Below are positions 12,652 through 27,000 of a DNA stretch of 64,000 bases, one piece after another. Within the stretch, counting starts at the first letter, position 1. Each line of letters opens with the position of its first letter. Source of the DNA: Elmis aenea (taxonomy: Eukaryota; Arthropoda; Insecta; Coleoptera; Elmidae); NCBI GenBank assembly GCA_947652605.1, contig CANTFG010000200.1:124001-188000 (forward strand), read 5' to 3'. Under the pieces are notes generated by a model. The model was not told the DNA's origin and searched no databases. It saw nothing but the letters and a program-made list of their open reading frames with translations. Position numbers and translations under genes: made by a program.

Positions 12652-12944
12652 GTTACGTAAAATTAACACCTAGATATAAATATTGTTATATAAAAATGCC
12701 CACATAAGTGTATAATAACAAAACTCAAAATACCTTTTTATCTACGACCCGTACTAGGTGGGGTATGTGATGCCCACGCCTAATTTGCATACGTGTAGCA
12801 CTCGTACGAACTGACACCCGACTAACTGAACGTCGCCATACGAAGCGGCAATGTTGCAATTACAGCTACTGAGAGAACCAATCACCACGATTTGTTCGTT
12901 TCAAAATGGTTTCGAATTTTGAAAGCTTGGGGTATATCACACCC
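12652..12944 (-). promoter_or_regulatory. piggyBac right-end 5' region (putative promoter and transposase-binding segment)
   Basis: This is the sequence upstream of the transposase ATG at 12651. A TATATAAC box on the minus strand at 12694-12687 could be a TATA element, though it is close to the ATG; this is a guess. An internal copy of the terminal repeat (GTACTAGGTGGGG, 12751-12763) and a GGGGT-N7-GCCC dyad (12760-12775) lie about 190 bp from the right end, as subterminal transposase-binding repeats do in this superfamily. Confidence 0.45.
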
Positions 12945-12962
12945 CACCTGGTACACGGAAGG
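12945..12962 (-). repeat. piggyBac right terminal inverted repeat
   Basis: Read inward from 12962 on the minus strand it is CCTTCCGTGTACCAGGTG, matching 11517-11534 at 16 of 18 positions. It is followed by the right TTAA at 12963-12966. Confidence 0.9.
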
Positions 12963-12966
12963 TTAA
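12963..12966. other. TTAA target-site duplication, right copy
   Basis: SatB resumes in phase here (TTAAAACTACAGC), so the insertion is exact and no satellite sequence was lost. Confidence 0.93.
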
Positions 12967-15389
12967 AACTACAGCAAATGGCTTCAAACTTCTTATACAC
13001 GTTAGTTATGAGCAAGTTAAGGATTATTAGCCCCTAAATACGATTTTTAATTTTTCGCGAAAAATGGGAAAAGTACAAAGGCTATAGTCTTTGCACTTTT
13101 TTTGACAAAAAAATCGATTTTCTTAAAACTACAGCAAATGGCTTCAAACTTCTTATACACGTTAGTTATGAGCAAGTTAAGGATTATTAGCCCCTAAATA
13201 CGATTTTTAATTTTTCGCGAAAAATGGGAAAAGTACAAAGGCTATAGTCTTTGCACTTTTTTTGACAAAAAAATCGATTTTCTTAAAACTACAGCAAATG
13301 GATTCAAACTTCTTATACACATTAGTTATGAGCAAATTAAGGATTATTAGCCCCTAAATACGATTTTTAATTTTTCGCGAAAAATGGGAAAAGTACAAAG
13401 GCTATAGTCTTTGCACTTTTTTCGACAAAAAAAATGATTTTCTTAAAACTACAGCAAATGGCTTCAAACTTCTTATACACGTTAGTTATGAGCGTATTAA
13501 TGATTATTAGCCCCTAAATACGATTTTTAATTTTTTGAATAATTTTGGAAATTAAATTTTAAAATAGTTAAGACAAACGGCATTATACTAAGAAAAATAA
13601 ACTCTATAACATACTAAAATTTGAACAAAATCGTAAGAGCCGTTTTCGAGAAAAATTTTCAAAATTTTTAATTTTCTGAATAACTTTGTGAATTAAATTT
13701 CAAAATAGTTAAGACAAACGGCATTATACTAAGAAAAATGAACTCTATAACATACTAAAATATGAACAAAATCGTAAGAGCCGTTTTCAAGAAAAATTTT
13801 CAAAATTTTTAATTTTCTGAATAACTTTGTAAATTAAATTTCAAAATAGTTAAGACAAACGGTATTATACTAAGAAAAATAAACTCTATAACATACTAAA
13901 ATTTGAACAAAATCGTAAGAGCCGTTTTCGAGAAAAATTTTCAAAATTTTTAATTTTCTGAATAACTTTGTAAATTAAATTTCAAAATAGTTAAGACAAA
14001 CGGCATTATACTAAGAAAAATAAACTCTATAACATACTAAAATTTGAACAAAATCGTAAGAGCCGTTTTCGAGAAAAATTTTCAAAATTTTTAATTTTCT
14101 GAATAACTTTGTAAATTAAATTTCAAAATAGTTGAGACAAACGGCATTATACTAAGAAAAATAAACTCTATCACATACTAAAATTTGAACAAAATCGTAA
14201 GAGCCGTTTTCGAGAAAAATTTTCAAAATTTTTAATTTTCTAAATAACTTTGTAAATTAAATTTCAAAATAGTTGAGACAAACGGCATTATACTAAGAAA
14301 AATAAACTCTATAACATACTAAAATTTGAACAAACTCGTAAGAGCCGTTTTCAAAAAAAATTTTCAAAATTTTTAATTTTCCAAATAACTTTGTAAATTA
14401 AATTTCAAAATAGTTGAGACAAACGGCATTATACTAAGAAAAAAAGGCTATATACTCTATGCACTTTTTTCGACTGAAAAATCGATTTTCTTAAAACTAC
14501 AGCAAATGGCTTCAAACTTCTTATACACGTTAGTTATGAGCAAGTTAAGGATTATTAGCCCCTAAATACGATTTTTAATTTTTTGCGAAAAATGGGAAAA
14601 GTACAAAGGCTATAGTCTTTGCACTTTTTTCGACAAAAAAATCGATTTTCTTAAAACTACAACAAATGGATTCAAACTTCTTATACACGTTAGTTATGAG
14701 CAAATTAAGGATTATTAGCCCCTAAATACGATTTTTAATTTTTCGCGAAAAATGGAAAAAGTACAAAGGCTATAGTCTTTGCACTTTTTTCGACAAAAAA
14801 ATCGATTTTCTTAAAACTACAGCAAATGGCTTCAAACTTCTTATACACGTTAGTTATGAGCAAGTTAAGGATTATTAGCCCCTAAATACGATTTTTAATT
14901 TTTTGAATAATTTTGGAAATTAAATTTTAAAATAGTTAAGACAAACGGCATTATACTAAGAAAAATAAACTTTATAACATACTAAAATTTGAGCAAAATC
15001 GTAAGAGCCGTTTTCGAGAAAAATTTTCAAAATTTTTAATTTTCTGAATAACTTTGTAAATTAAATTTCAAAATAGTTGAGACAAACGGCATTATTTTAA
15101 GAAAAATAAACTCTATATCATACTAAAATTTGAACAAAATCGTAAGAGCCGTTTTCGAGAAAAATTTTCAAAATTTTTAATTTTCTGAATAACTTTGTAA
15201 ATTAAATTTCAAAATAGTTAAGACAAACGGCATTATACTAAGAAAAATAAACTCTATAACATACTAAAATTTGAACAAAATCGTAAGAGCCGTTTTCGAG
15301 AAAAATTTTCAAAATTTTTAATTTTCTGAATAACTTTGTAAATTAAATTTCAAAATAGTTGAGACAAACGGCATTATACTAAGAAAAAT

Positions 15390-16681
15390 AAACTTTATCA
15401 CATACTAAAATTTGAACAAAATCGTAAAAGCCGTTTTCGAAAAAAATTTTCAAAATTTTTAATTTTCTAAATAACTTTGTAAATTAAATTTCAAAATAGT
15501 TGAGACAAACGGCATTATACTAAGAAAAATAAACTCTATAACATACTAAAATTTGAACAAAATCGTAAGAGCCGTTTTCGAGAAAAATTTTCAAAATTTT
15601 TAATTTTCTAAATAACTTTGTAAATTAAATTTCAAAATAGTTGAGACAAACAGCATTATACTAAGAAAAAAAGGCTATATACGCTTTGCACTTTATTCGA
15701 CAAAAAAATCGATTTTCTTAAAACTACAGCAAATGGCTTCAAACTTCTTATACACGTTAGTTATGAGCAAGTTAAGGATTATTAGCCCCTAAATACGATT
15801 TTTAATTTTTCGCGAAAAATGGGAAAAGTACAAAGGCTATAGTCTTTGCACTTTTTTCGACAAAAAAATCGATTTTCTTAAAACTACAGCAAATGGATTC
15901 AAACTACTTATACACGTTAGTTATGAGCAAATTAAGGATTATTAGCCCCTAAATACGATTTTTAATTTTTTGAATAATTTTGGAAATTAAATTTCAAAAT
16001 AGTTAAGACACACGGCATTATACTAAGATAAATAAACTCTATAACATACTAAAATTTGAACAAAATCGTAAGAGCCGTTTTCGAGAAAAATTTTCAAAAT
16101 TTTTAATTTTCTAAATAACTTTGTAAATTAAATTTCAAAATAGTTGAGACAAACAGCATTATACTAAGAAAAAAAAGCTATATACGCTTTGCACTTTATT
16201 CGACAAAAAAATAGATTTTCTTAAAACTACAGCAAATGGCTTCAAACTTCTTATACACGTTAGTTATGAGCAAAGTAAGGATTATTAGCCCCTAAATACG
16301 ATTTTTAATTTTTCGCGAAAAATGGGAAAAGTACAAAGGCTATATATAGTCTTTGCACTTTTTTCGACAAAAAAATTGATTTTCTTAAAACTACAGCAAA
16401 TGGCTTCAAACTTCTTATACACGTTAGTTATGAGCAAATTAATGATTATTAGCCCCTAAATACGATTTTTAATTTTTTGAATAATTTTGGAAATTAAATT
16501 TTAAATAAGTTAAGACAAACGGCATTATACTAAGAAAAATAAACTTTATAACATACTAAAATTTGAACAAAATCGTAAGAGCCGTTTTCGAGAAAAATTT
16601 TCAAAATTTTTAATTTTCTGAATAACTTTGTAAATTAAATTTCAAAATAGTTGAGACAAACGGCATTATACTAAGAAAAAT
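15390..16681. repeat. 1292-bp tandem duplication, copy 1 (approximate ends)
   Basis: Matches 16682-17973 at offset 1292: 15391/16683 (AACTTTATCA), 15673/16965 (first SatB of the cluster), 16177/17469 (GCTATATACG after an unusual extra A) and 16541/17833 (AAACTTTATA). The copies differ by scattered substitutions, for example TTAAATAAGTT at 16501 against TTAAAATAGTT. The breakpoints lie inside SatA and could shift by a monomer. Confidence 0.75.
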
Positions 16682-17973
16682 AAACTTTATCACATACTAA
16701 AATTTGAACAAAATCGTAAAAGCCGTTTTCGAAAAAAATTTTCAAAATTTTTAATTTTCTAAATAACTTTGTAAATTAAATTTCAAAATAGTTGAGACAA
16801 ACGGCATTATACTAAGAAAAATAAACTCTATAACATACTAAAATTTGAACAAAATCGTAAGAGCCGTTTTCGAGAAAAATTTTCAAAATTTTTAATTTTC
16901 TAAATAACTTTGTAAATTAAATTTCAAAATAGTTGAGACAAACAGCATTATACTAAGAAAAAAAGGCTATATACGCTTTGCACTTTATTCGACAAAAAAA
17001 TCGATTTTCTTAAAACTACAGCAAATGGCTTCAAACTTCTTATACACGTTAGTTATGAGCAAGTTAAGGATTATTAGCCCCTAAATACGATTTTTAATTT
17101 TTCGCGAAAAATGGGAAAAGTACAAAGGCTATAGTCTTTGCACTTTTTTCGACAAAAAAATCGATTTTCTTAAAACTACAGCAAATGGATTCAAACTTCT
17201 TATACACGTTAGTTATGAGCAAATTAAGGATTATTAGCCCCTAAATACGATTTTTAATTTTTTGAATAATTTTGGAAATTAAATTTCAAAATAGTTAAGA
17301 CACACGGCATTATACTAAGAAAAATAAACTCTATAACATACTAAAATTTGAACAAAATCGTAAGAGCCGTTTTCGGGAAAAATTTTCAAAATTTTTAATT
17401 TTCTAAATAACTTTGTAAATTAAATTTCAAAATAGTTGAGACAAACAGCATTATACTAAGAAAAAAAAGCTATATACGCTTTGCACTTTATTCGACAAAA
17501 AAATCGATTTTCTTAAAACTACAGCAAATGGCTTCAAACTTCTTATACACGTTAGTTATGAGCAAAGTAAGGATTATTAGCCCCTAAATACGATTTTTAA
17601 TTTTTCGCGAAAAATGGGAAAAGTACAAAGGCTATATATAGTCTTTGCACTTTTTTCGACAAAAAAATTGATTTTCTTAAAACTACAGCAAATGGCTTCA
17701 AACTTCTTATACACGTTAGTTATGAGCAAATTAATGATTATTAGCCCCTAAATACGATTTTTAATTTTTTGAATAATTTTGGAAATTAAATTTTAAAATA
17801 GTTAAGACAAACGGCATTATACTAAGAAAAATAAACTTTATAACATACTAAAATTTGAACAAAATCGTAAGAGCCGTTTTCGAGAAAAATTTTCAAAATT
17901 TTTAATTTTCTGAATAACTTTGTAAATTAAATTTCAAAATAGTTGAGACAAACGGCATTATACTAAGAAAAAT
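16682..17973. repeat. 1292-bp tandem duplication, copy 2 (approximate ends)
   Basis: Adjacent partner of 15390-16681. Each copy holds two SatB doublets separated by about 1.4 SatA monomers. This is the tightest SatA/SatB alternation in the window. Confidence 0.75.
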
Positions 17974-18360
17974 AAACTCTATAACATACTAAAATTTGAA
18001 CAAAATCGTAGGAGCCGTTTTCAAGAAAAATTTTCAAAATTTTTAATTTTCTGAATAACTTTGTGAATTAAATTTCAAAATAGTTAAGACAAACGGCATT
18101 ATACTAAGAAAAATAAACTCTATAACATACTAAAATTTGAACAAAATCGTAAGAGCCGTTTTCGAGAAACATTTTCAAAATTTTTAATTTTCTGAATAAC
18201 TTTGTAAATTAAATTTCAAAATAGTTGAGACAAACGGCATTAAACTAAGAAAAATAAACTCTATAACATACTAAAATTTAAACAAAATCGTAAGAGCCGT
18301 TTTCGAAAAAAATTTTCAAAATTTTTAATTTTCTAAATAACTTTGTAAATTAAATTTCAA

Positions 18361-20020
18361 AATAGTTGAGACAAACAGCATTATACTAAGAAAAAAAGGC
18401 TATATACGCTTTGCACTTTATTCGACAAAAAAATCGATTTTCTTAAAACTACAGCAAATGGCTTCAAACTTCTTATACACGTTAGTTATGAGCAAGTTAA
18501 GGATTATTAGCCCCTAAATACGATTTTTAATTTTTCGCGAAAAATGGGAAAAGTACAAAGGCTATAGTCTTTGCACTTTTTTTGACAAAAAAAATCGATT
18601 TTCTTAAAACTACAGCAAATGGATTCAAACTTCTTATACTCGTTAGTTATGAGCAAATTAAGGATTATTAGCCCCTAAATACGATTTTTAATTTTTTGAA
18701 TAATTTTGGAAAATAAATTTTAAAATAGTTAAGACAAACGGCATTATACTAAGAAAAATAAACTCTATAACATACTAAAATTTGAACAAAATCGTAAGAG
18801 CCGTTTTCGAGAAAAAAATTCAAAATTTTATAATTTTCTGTATAACTTTGTAAATTAAATTTCAAAATAGTTGAGACAAACGGCATTATACTAAGAAAAA
18901 TAAACTCTATAACATACTAAAATTTGAACAAAATCGTAAGAGCCCTTTTCGAGAAAAATTTTCAAAATTTTTAATTTTCTGAATAACTTTGTAAATTAAA
19001 TTTCAAAATAGTTGAGACAAACGGCATTATACTAAGAAAAATAAACTCTATAACATACTAAAATTTGAACCAAATCGTAAGAGCCGTTTTCAAGATAAAT
19101 TTTCAAAATTTTTAATTTTCTGAATAACTTTGTAAATTAAATTTCAAAATAGTTAAGACAAACGGCATTATACTAAGAAAAATAAACTCTATAACATACT
19201 AAAACTTGAACAAAATCGTAAGAGCCGTTTTCGAGAAAAATTTTCAAAATTTTGTATTTTCTGAATAACTTTGTAAATTAAATTTCAAAATAGTTGAGAC
19301 AAACGGCATTATACTAAGAAAAATAAACTCTATAACATACTAAAATTTGAACAAAATCGTAAGAGCCGTTTTCAAGAAAAATTTTCAAAATTTTTAATTT
19401 TCTGAATAACTTTGTAAATTAAATTTCAAAATAGTTGAGACAAACGGCATTATTTTAAGAAAAATAAACTCTATATCATACTAAAATTTGAACAAAATCG
19501 TAAGAGCCGTTTTCGAGAAAAATTTTCAAAATTTTTAATTTTCTGAATAACTTTGTAAATTAAATTTCAAAATAGTTAAGACAAACGGCATTATACTAAG
19601 AAAAATTAACTATATAACATACTAAAATTTGAACAAAATCGTAAGAGCCGTTTTCGAGAAAAATTTTCAAAATTTTTAATTTTCTGAATAACTTTGTAAA
19701 TTAAATTTCAAAATAGTTGAGACAAACGGCATTATACTAAGAAAAATAAACTCTATCACATACTAAAATTTGAACAAAATCGTAAGAGCCGTTTTCGAGA
19801 AAAATTTTCAAAATTTTTAATTTTCTAAATAACTTTGTAAATTAAATTTCAAAATAGTTGAGACAAACGGCATTATACTAAGAAAAATAAACTCTATAAC
19901 ATACTAAAATTTGAACAAAATCGTAAGAGCCGTTTTCGAAAAAAAATTTCAAAATTTTTAATTTTCTAAATAACTTTGTAAATTAAATTTCAAAATAGTT
20001 GAGACAAACGGCATTATACT
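18361..20020. repeat. Paralogue of 21766-23570 (offset 3405, then 3546)
   Basis: Shared private variants include GGAAAATAAATTTT (18709/22114), AAGAGCCCTTTTCGAG (18939/22344) and AAAATTTTGTATTTTC (19247/22652). The offset rises from 3405 to 3546, exactly one 141-bp monomer, between about 19400 and 19450, so the later copy gained (or the earlier one lost) a single SatA unit. From 19944 on this sequence also begins copy 1 of the 4078-bp duplication. Confidence 0.75.
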
Positions 20021-23000
20021 AAGAAAAAAAGGCTATATACTCTTTGCACTTTTTTCGACAGAAAAATCGATTTTCTTAAAACTACAGCAAATGGCTTCAA
20101 ACTTCTTATACACGTTAGTTATGAGCAAGTTAAGGATTATTAGCCCCTAAATACGATTTTTAATTTTTCGCGAAAAATGGGAAAAGTACAAAGGCTATAG
20201 TCTTTGCACTTTTTTCGACAAAAAAATCGATTTTCTTAAAACTACAGCAAATGGATTCAAACTTCTTATACACGTTAGTTATGAGCAAATTAAGGATTAT
20301 TAGCCCCTAAATACGATTTTTAATTTTTTGAATAATTTTGGAAATTAAATTTCAAAATAGTTAAGACACACGGCATTATACTAAGAAAAATAAACTCTAT
20401 AACATACTAAAATTTGAACAAAATCGTAAGAGCCGTTTTCGAGAAACATTTTCAAAATTTTTAATTTTCTGAATAACTTTGTAAATTAAATTTCAAAATA
20501 GTTGAGACAATCGTCATTAAACTAAGAAAAATAAACTCTATAACATACTAAAATTTGAACAAAATCGTAAGAGCCGTTTTCGAAAAAAAATTTCAAAATT
20601 TTTAATTTTCTAAATAACTTTGTAAATTAAATTTCAAAATAGTTGAGACAAACAGCATTATACTAAGAAAAAAAGGCTATATACGCTTTGCACTTTATTC
20701 GACAAAAAAATCGATTTTCTTAAAACTACAGCAAATGGCTTCAAACTTCTTATACACGTTAGTTATGAGCAAATTAAGGATTATTAGCCCCTAAATACGA
20801 TTTTTAATTTTTCGCGAAAAATGGGAAAAGTACAAAGGCTATATATAGTCTTTGCACTTTTTTCGACAAAAAAATTGATTTTCTTAAAACTACAGCAAAT
20901 GGCTTCAAACTTCTTATACACGTTAGTTATGAGCAAGTTAAGGATTATTAGCCCCTAAATACGATTTTTAATTTTTCGCGAAAAATGGGAAAAGTACAAA
21001 GGCTATAGTCTTTGCACTTTTTTCGACAAAAAAATCGATTTTCTTAAAACTACAACAAATGGATTCAAACTTCTTATACACGTTAGTTATGAGCAAGTTA
21101 AGGATTATTAGCCCCTAAATACGATTTTTAATTTTTCGCGAAAAATGGGAAAAGTACAAAGGCTATAGTCTTTGCACTTTTTTCGACAAAAAAATCGATT
21201 TTCTTAAAACTACAGCAAATGGCTTCAAACTTCTTATACACGTTAGTTATGAGCAAGTTAAGGATTATTAGCCCCTAAATACGATTTTTAATTTTTCGCG
21301 AAAAATGGGAAAAGTACAAAGGCTATAGTCTTTGCACTTTTTTCGACAAAAAAATCGATTTTCTTAAAACTACAGCAAATGGCTTCAAACTTCTTATACA
21401 CGTTAGTTATGAGCAAATTAAGGATTATTAGCCCCTAAATACGATTTTTAATTTTTTGAATAATTTTGGAAATTAAATTTCAAAATAGTTAAGACACACG
21501 GCATTATACTAAGAAAAATAAACTCTATAACATACTAAAATTTGAACAAAATCGTAAGAGCCGTTTTCGAGAAACATTTTCAAAATTTTTAATTTTCTGA
21601 ATAACTTTGTAAATTAAATTTCAAAATAGTTGAGACAAACGGCATTAAACTAAGAAAAATAAACTCTATAACATACTAAAATTTGAACAAAATCGTAAAA
21701 GCCGTTTTCGAAAAAAATTTTCAAAATTTTTAATTTTCTAAATAACTTTGTAAATTAAATTTCAAAATAGTTGAGACAAACAGCATTATACTAAGAAAAA
21801 AAGGCTATATACGCTTTGCACTTTATTCGACAAAAAAATCGATTTTCTTAAAACTACAGCAAATGGCTTCAAACTTCTTATACACGTTAGTTATGAGCAA
21901 GTTAAGGATTATTAGCCCCTAAATACGATTTTTAATTTTTCGCGAAAAATGGGAAAAGTACAAAGGCTATAGTCTTTGCACTTTTTTTGACAAAAAAAAT
22001 CGATTTTCTTAAAACTACAGCAAATGGATTCAAACTTCTTATACACGTTAGTTATGAGCAAATTAAGGATTATTAGCCCCTAAATACGATTTTTAATTTT
22101 TTGAATAATTTTGGAAAATAAATTTTAAAATAGTTAAGACAAACGGCATTATACTAAGAAAAATAAACTCTATAACATACTAAAATTTGAACAAAATCGT
22201 AAGAGCCGTTTTCGAGAAAAAAATTCAAAATTTTATAATTTTCTGTATAACTTTGTAAATTAAATTTCAAAATAGTTGAGACAAACGGCATTATACTAAG
22301 AAAAATAAACTCTATAACATACTAAAATTTGAACAAAATCGTAAGAGCCCTTTTCGAGAAAAATTTTCAAAATTTTTAATTTTCTGAATAACTTTGTAAA
22401 TTAAATTTCAAAATAGTTGAGACAAACGGCATTATACTAAGAAAAATAAACTCTATAACATACTAAAATTTGAACCAAATCGTAAGAGCCGTTTTCAAGA
22501 TAAATTTTCAAAATTTTTAATTTTCTGAATAACTTTGTAAATTAAATTTCAAAATAGTTAAGACAAACGGCATTATACTAAGAAAAATAAACTCTATAAC
22601 ATACTAAAACTTGAACAAAATCGTAAGAGCCGTTTTCGAGAAAAATTTTCAAAATTTTGTATTTTCTGAATAACTTTGTAAATTAAATTTCAAAATAGTT
22701 GAGACAAACGGCATTATACTAAGAAAAATAAACTCTATAACATACTAAAATTTGAACAAAATCGTAAGAGCCGTTTTCAAGAAAAATTTTCAAAATTTTT
22801 AATTTTCTGAATAACTTTGTGAATTAAATTTCAAAATAGTTAAGACAAACGGCATTATACTAAGAAAAATAAACTCTATAACATACTAAAATATGAACAA
22901 AATCGTAAGAGCCGTTTTCAAGAAAAATTTTCAAAATTTTTAATTTTCTGAATAACTTTGTAAATTAAATTTCAAAATAGTTGAGACAAACGGCATTATT

Positions 23001-24021
23001 TTAAGAAAAATAAACTCTATATCATACTAAAATTTGAACAAAATCGTAAGAGCCGTTTTCGAGAAAAATTTTCAAAATTTTTAATTTTCTGAATAACTTT
23101 GTAAATTAAATTTCAAAATAGTTAAGACAAACGGCATTATACTAAGAAAAATAAACTATATAACATACTAAAATTTGAACAAAATCGTAAGAGCCGTTTT
23201 CGAGAAAAATTTTCAAAATTTTTAATTTTCTGATTAACTTTGTAAATTAAATTTCAAAATAGTTGAGACAAACGGCATTATACTAAGAAAAATAAACTCT
23301 ATCACATACTAAAATTTGAACAAAATCGTAAGAGCCGTTTTCGAGAAAAATTTTCAAAATTTTTAATTTTCTAAATAACTTTGTAAATTAAATTTCAAAA
23401 TAGTTGAGACAAACGGCATTATACTAAGAAAAATAAACTCTATAACATACTAAAATTTGAACAAAATCGTAAGAGCCGTTTTCGAAAAAAAATTTCAAAA
23501 TTTTTAATTTTCTAAATAACTTTGTAAATTAAATTTCAAAATAGTTGAGACAAACGGCATTATACTAAGAAAAAAAGGCTATATACTCTTTGCACTTTTT
23601 TCGACAGAAAAATCGATTTTCTTAAAACTACAGCAAATGGCTTCAAACTTCTTATACACGTTAGTTATGAGCAAGTTAAGGATTATTAGCCCCTAAATAC
23701 GATTTTTAATTTTTCGCGAAAAATGGGAAAAGTACAAAGGCTATAGTCTTTGTACTTTTTTTGACAAAAAAATCGATTTTCTTAAAACTACAGCAAATGG
23801 ATTCAAACTTCTTATACACGTTAGTTATGAGCAAATTAAGGATTATTAGCCCCTAAATACGATTTTTAATTTTTTGAATAATTTTGGAAAATAAATTTTA
23901 AAATAGTTAAGACAAACGGCATTATACTAAGAAAAATAAACTCTATAACATACTAAAATTTGAACAAAATCGTAAGAGCCGTTTTCGAGAAAAAAATTCA
24001 AAATTTTATAATTTTCTGTAT
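19944..24021. repeat. 4078-bp tandem duplication, copy 1
   Basis: Position n matches n+4078 throughout: 19944/24022, 20041/24119, 20653/24731, 21781/25859, 23641/27719 and the private CTTTGTAC variant near 23749/27827. The unit holds a SatB doublet, a SatB quintet, two more SatB doublets and the SatA runs between them. The two copies are nearly identical, so this is one of the younger amplifications. Confidence 0.88.
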
Positions 24022-27000
24022 AAATTTCAAAATTTTTAATTTTCTAAATAACTTTGTAAATTAAATTTCAAAATAGTTGAGACAAACGGCATTATACTAA
24101 GAAAAAAAGGCTATATACTCTTTGCACTTTTTTCGACAGAAAAATCGATTTTCTTAAAACTACAGCAAATGGCTTCAAACTTCTTATACACGTTAGTTAT
24201 GAGCAAGTTAAGGATTATTAGCCCCTAAATACGATTTTTAATTTTTCGCGAAAAATGGGAAAAGTACAAAGGCTATAGTCTTTGCACTTTTTTCGACAAA
24301 AAAATCGATTTTCTTAAAACTACAGCAAATGGATTCAAACTTCTTATACACGTTAGTTATGAGCAAATTAAGGATTATTAGCCCCTAAATACGATTTTTA
24401 ATTTTTTGAATAATTTTGGAAATTAAATTTCAAAATAGTTAAGACACACGGCATTATACTAAGAAAAATAAACTCTATAACATACTAAAATTTGAACAAA
24501 ATCGTAAGAGCCGTTTTCGAGAAACATTTTCAAAATTTTTAATTTTCTGAATAACTTTGTAAATTAAATTTCAAAATAGTTGAGACAATCGTCATTAAAC
24601 TAAGAAAAATAAACTCTATAACATACTAAAATTTGAACAAAATCGTAAGAGCCGTTTTCGAAAAAAAATTTCAAAATTTTTAATTTTCTAAATAACTTTG
24701 TAAATTAAATTTCAAAATAGTTGAGACAAACAGCATTATACTAAGAAAAAAAGGCTATATACGCTTTGCACTTTATTCGACAAAAAAATCGATTTTCTTA
24801 AAACTACAGCAAATGGCTTCAAACTTCTTATACACGTTAGTTATGAGCAAATTAAGGATTATTAGCCCCTAAATACGATTTTTAATTTTTCGCGAAAAAT
24901 GGGAAAAGTACAAAGGCTATATATAGTCTTTGCACTTTTTTCGACAAAAAAATTGATTTTCTTAAAACTACAGCAAATGGCTTCAAACTTCTTATACACG
25001 TTAGTTATGAGCAAGTTAAGGATTATTAGCCCCTAAATACGATTTTTAATTTTTCGCGAAAAATGGGAAAAGTACAAAGGCTATAGTCTTTGCACTTTTT
25101 TCGACAAAAAAATCGATTTTCTTAAAACTACAACAAATGGATTCAAACTTCTTATACACGTTAGTTATGAGCAAGTTAAGGATTATTAGCCCCTAAATAC
25201 GATTTTTAATTTTTCGCGAAAAATGGGAAAAGTACAAAGGCTATAGTCTTTGCACTTTTTTCGACAAAAAAATCGATTTTCTTAAAACTACAGCAAATGG
25301 CTTCAAACTTCTTATACACGTTAGTTATGAGCAAGTTAAGGATTATTAGCCCCTAAATACGATTTTTAATTTTTCGCGAAAAATGGGAAAAGTACAAAGG
25401 CTATAGTCTTTGCACTTTTTTCGACAAAAAAATCGATTTTCTTAAAACTACAGCAAATGGCTTCAAACTTCTTATACACGTTAGTTATGAGCAAATTAAG
25501 GATTATTAGCCCCTAAATACGATTTTTAATTTTTTGAATAATTTTGGAAATTAAATTTCAAAATAGTTAAGACACACGGCATTATACTAAGAAAAATAAA
25601 CTCTATAACATACTAAAATTTGAACAAAATCGTAAGAGCCGTTTTCGAGAAACATTTTCAAAATTTTTAATTTTCTGAATAACTTTGTAAATTAAATTTC
25701 AAAATAGTTGAGACAAACGGCATTAAACTAAGAAAAATAAACTCTATAACATACTAAAATTTGAACAAAATCGTAAAAGCCGTTTTCGAAAAAAATTTTC
25801 AAAATTTTTAATTTTCTAAATAACTTTGTAAATTAAATTTCAAAATAGTTGAGACAAACAGCATTATACTAAGAAAAAAAGGCTATATACGCTTTGCACT
25901 TTATTCGACAAAAAAATCGATTTTCTTAAAACTACAGCAAATGGCTTCAAACTTCTTATACACGTTAGTTATGAGCAAGTTAAGGATTATTAGCCCCTAA
26001 ATACGATTTTTAATTTTTCGCGAAAAATGGGAAAAGTACAAAGGCTATAGTCTTTGCACTTTTTTTGACAAAAAAAATCGATTTTCTTAAAACTACAGCA
26101 AATGGATTCAAACTTCTTATACACGTTAGTTATGAGCAAATTAAGGATTATTAGCCCCTAAATACGATTTTTAATTTTTTGAATAATTTTGGAAAATAAA
26201 TTTTAAAATAGTTAAGACAAACGGCATTATACTAAGAAAAATAAACTCTATAACATACTAAAATTTGAACAAAATCGTAAGAGCCGTTTTCGAGAAAAAA
26301 ATTCAAAATTTTATAATTTTCTGTATAACTTTGTAAATTAAATTTCAAAATAGTTGAGACAAACGGCATTATACTAAGAAAAATAAACTCTATAACATAC
26401 TAAAATTTGAACAAAATCGTAAGAGCCCTTTTCGAGAAAAATTTTCAAAATTTTTAATTTTCTGAATAACTTTGTAAATTAAATTTCAAAATAGTTGAGA
26501 CAAACGGCATTATACTAAGAAAAATAAACTCTATAACATACTAAAATTTGAACCAAATCGTAAGAGCCGTTTTCAAGATAAATTTTCAAAATTTTTAATT
26601 TTCTGAATAACTTTGTAAATTAAATTTCAAAATAGTTAAGACAAACGGCATTATACTAAGAAAAATAAACTCTATAACATACTAAAACTTGAACAAAATC
26701 GTAAGAGCCGTTTTCGAGAAAAATTTTCAAAATTTTGTATTTTCTGAATAACTTTGTAAATTAAATTTCAAAATAGTTGAGACAAACGGCATTATACTAA
26801 GAAAAATAAACTCTATAACATACTAAAATTTGAACAAAATCGTAAGAGCCGTTTTCAAGAAAAATTTTCAAAATTTTTAATTTTCTGAATAACTTTGTGA
26901 ATTAAATTTCAAAATAGTTAAGACAAACGGCATTATACTAAGAAAAATAAACTCTATAACATACTAAAATATGAACAAAATCGTAAGAGCCGTTTTCAAG

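Larger units (their letters stand above)
11517..12962 (-). mobile_element. piggyBac-like DNA transposon, non-autonomous, 1446 bp
   Basis: The element sits in a SatB monomer between two TTAA copies. Its ends are an 18-bp terminal inverted repeat with two mismatches: CCTTCGGTGTACTAGGTG at 11517 and, on the other strand from 12962, CCTTCCGTGTACCAGGTG. Just inside each end is a GGGGT-N7-ACCCC dyad (11561-11577 and 12929-12945), and a third related one occurs at 12760-12775. The body carries a broken transposase gene on the minus strand. At 1.4 kb it is well short of autonomous piggyBac elements (about 2.4 kb), because most of the N-terminal half of the gene is missing. It could have moved only with transposase supplied by another copy. 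Confidence 0.93.
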
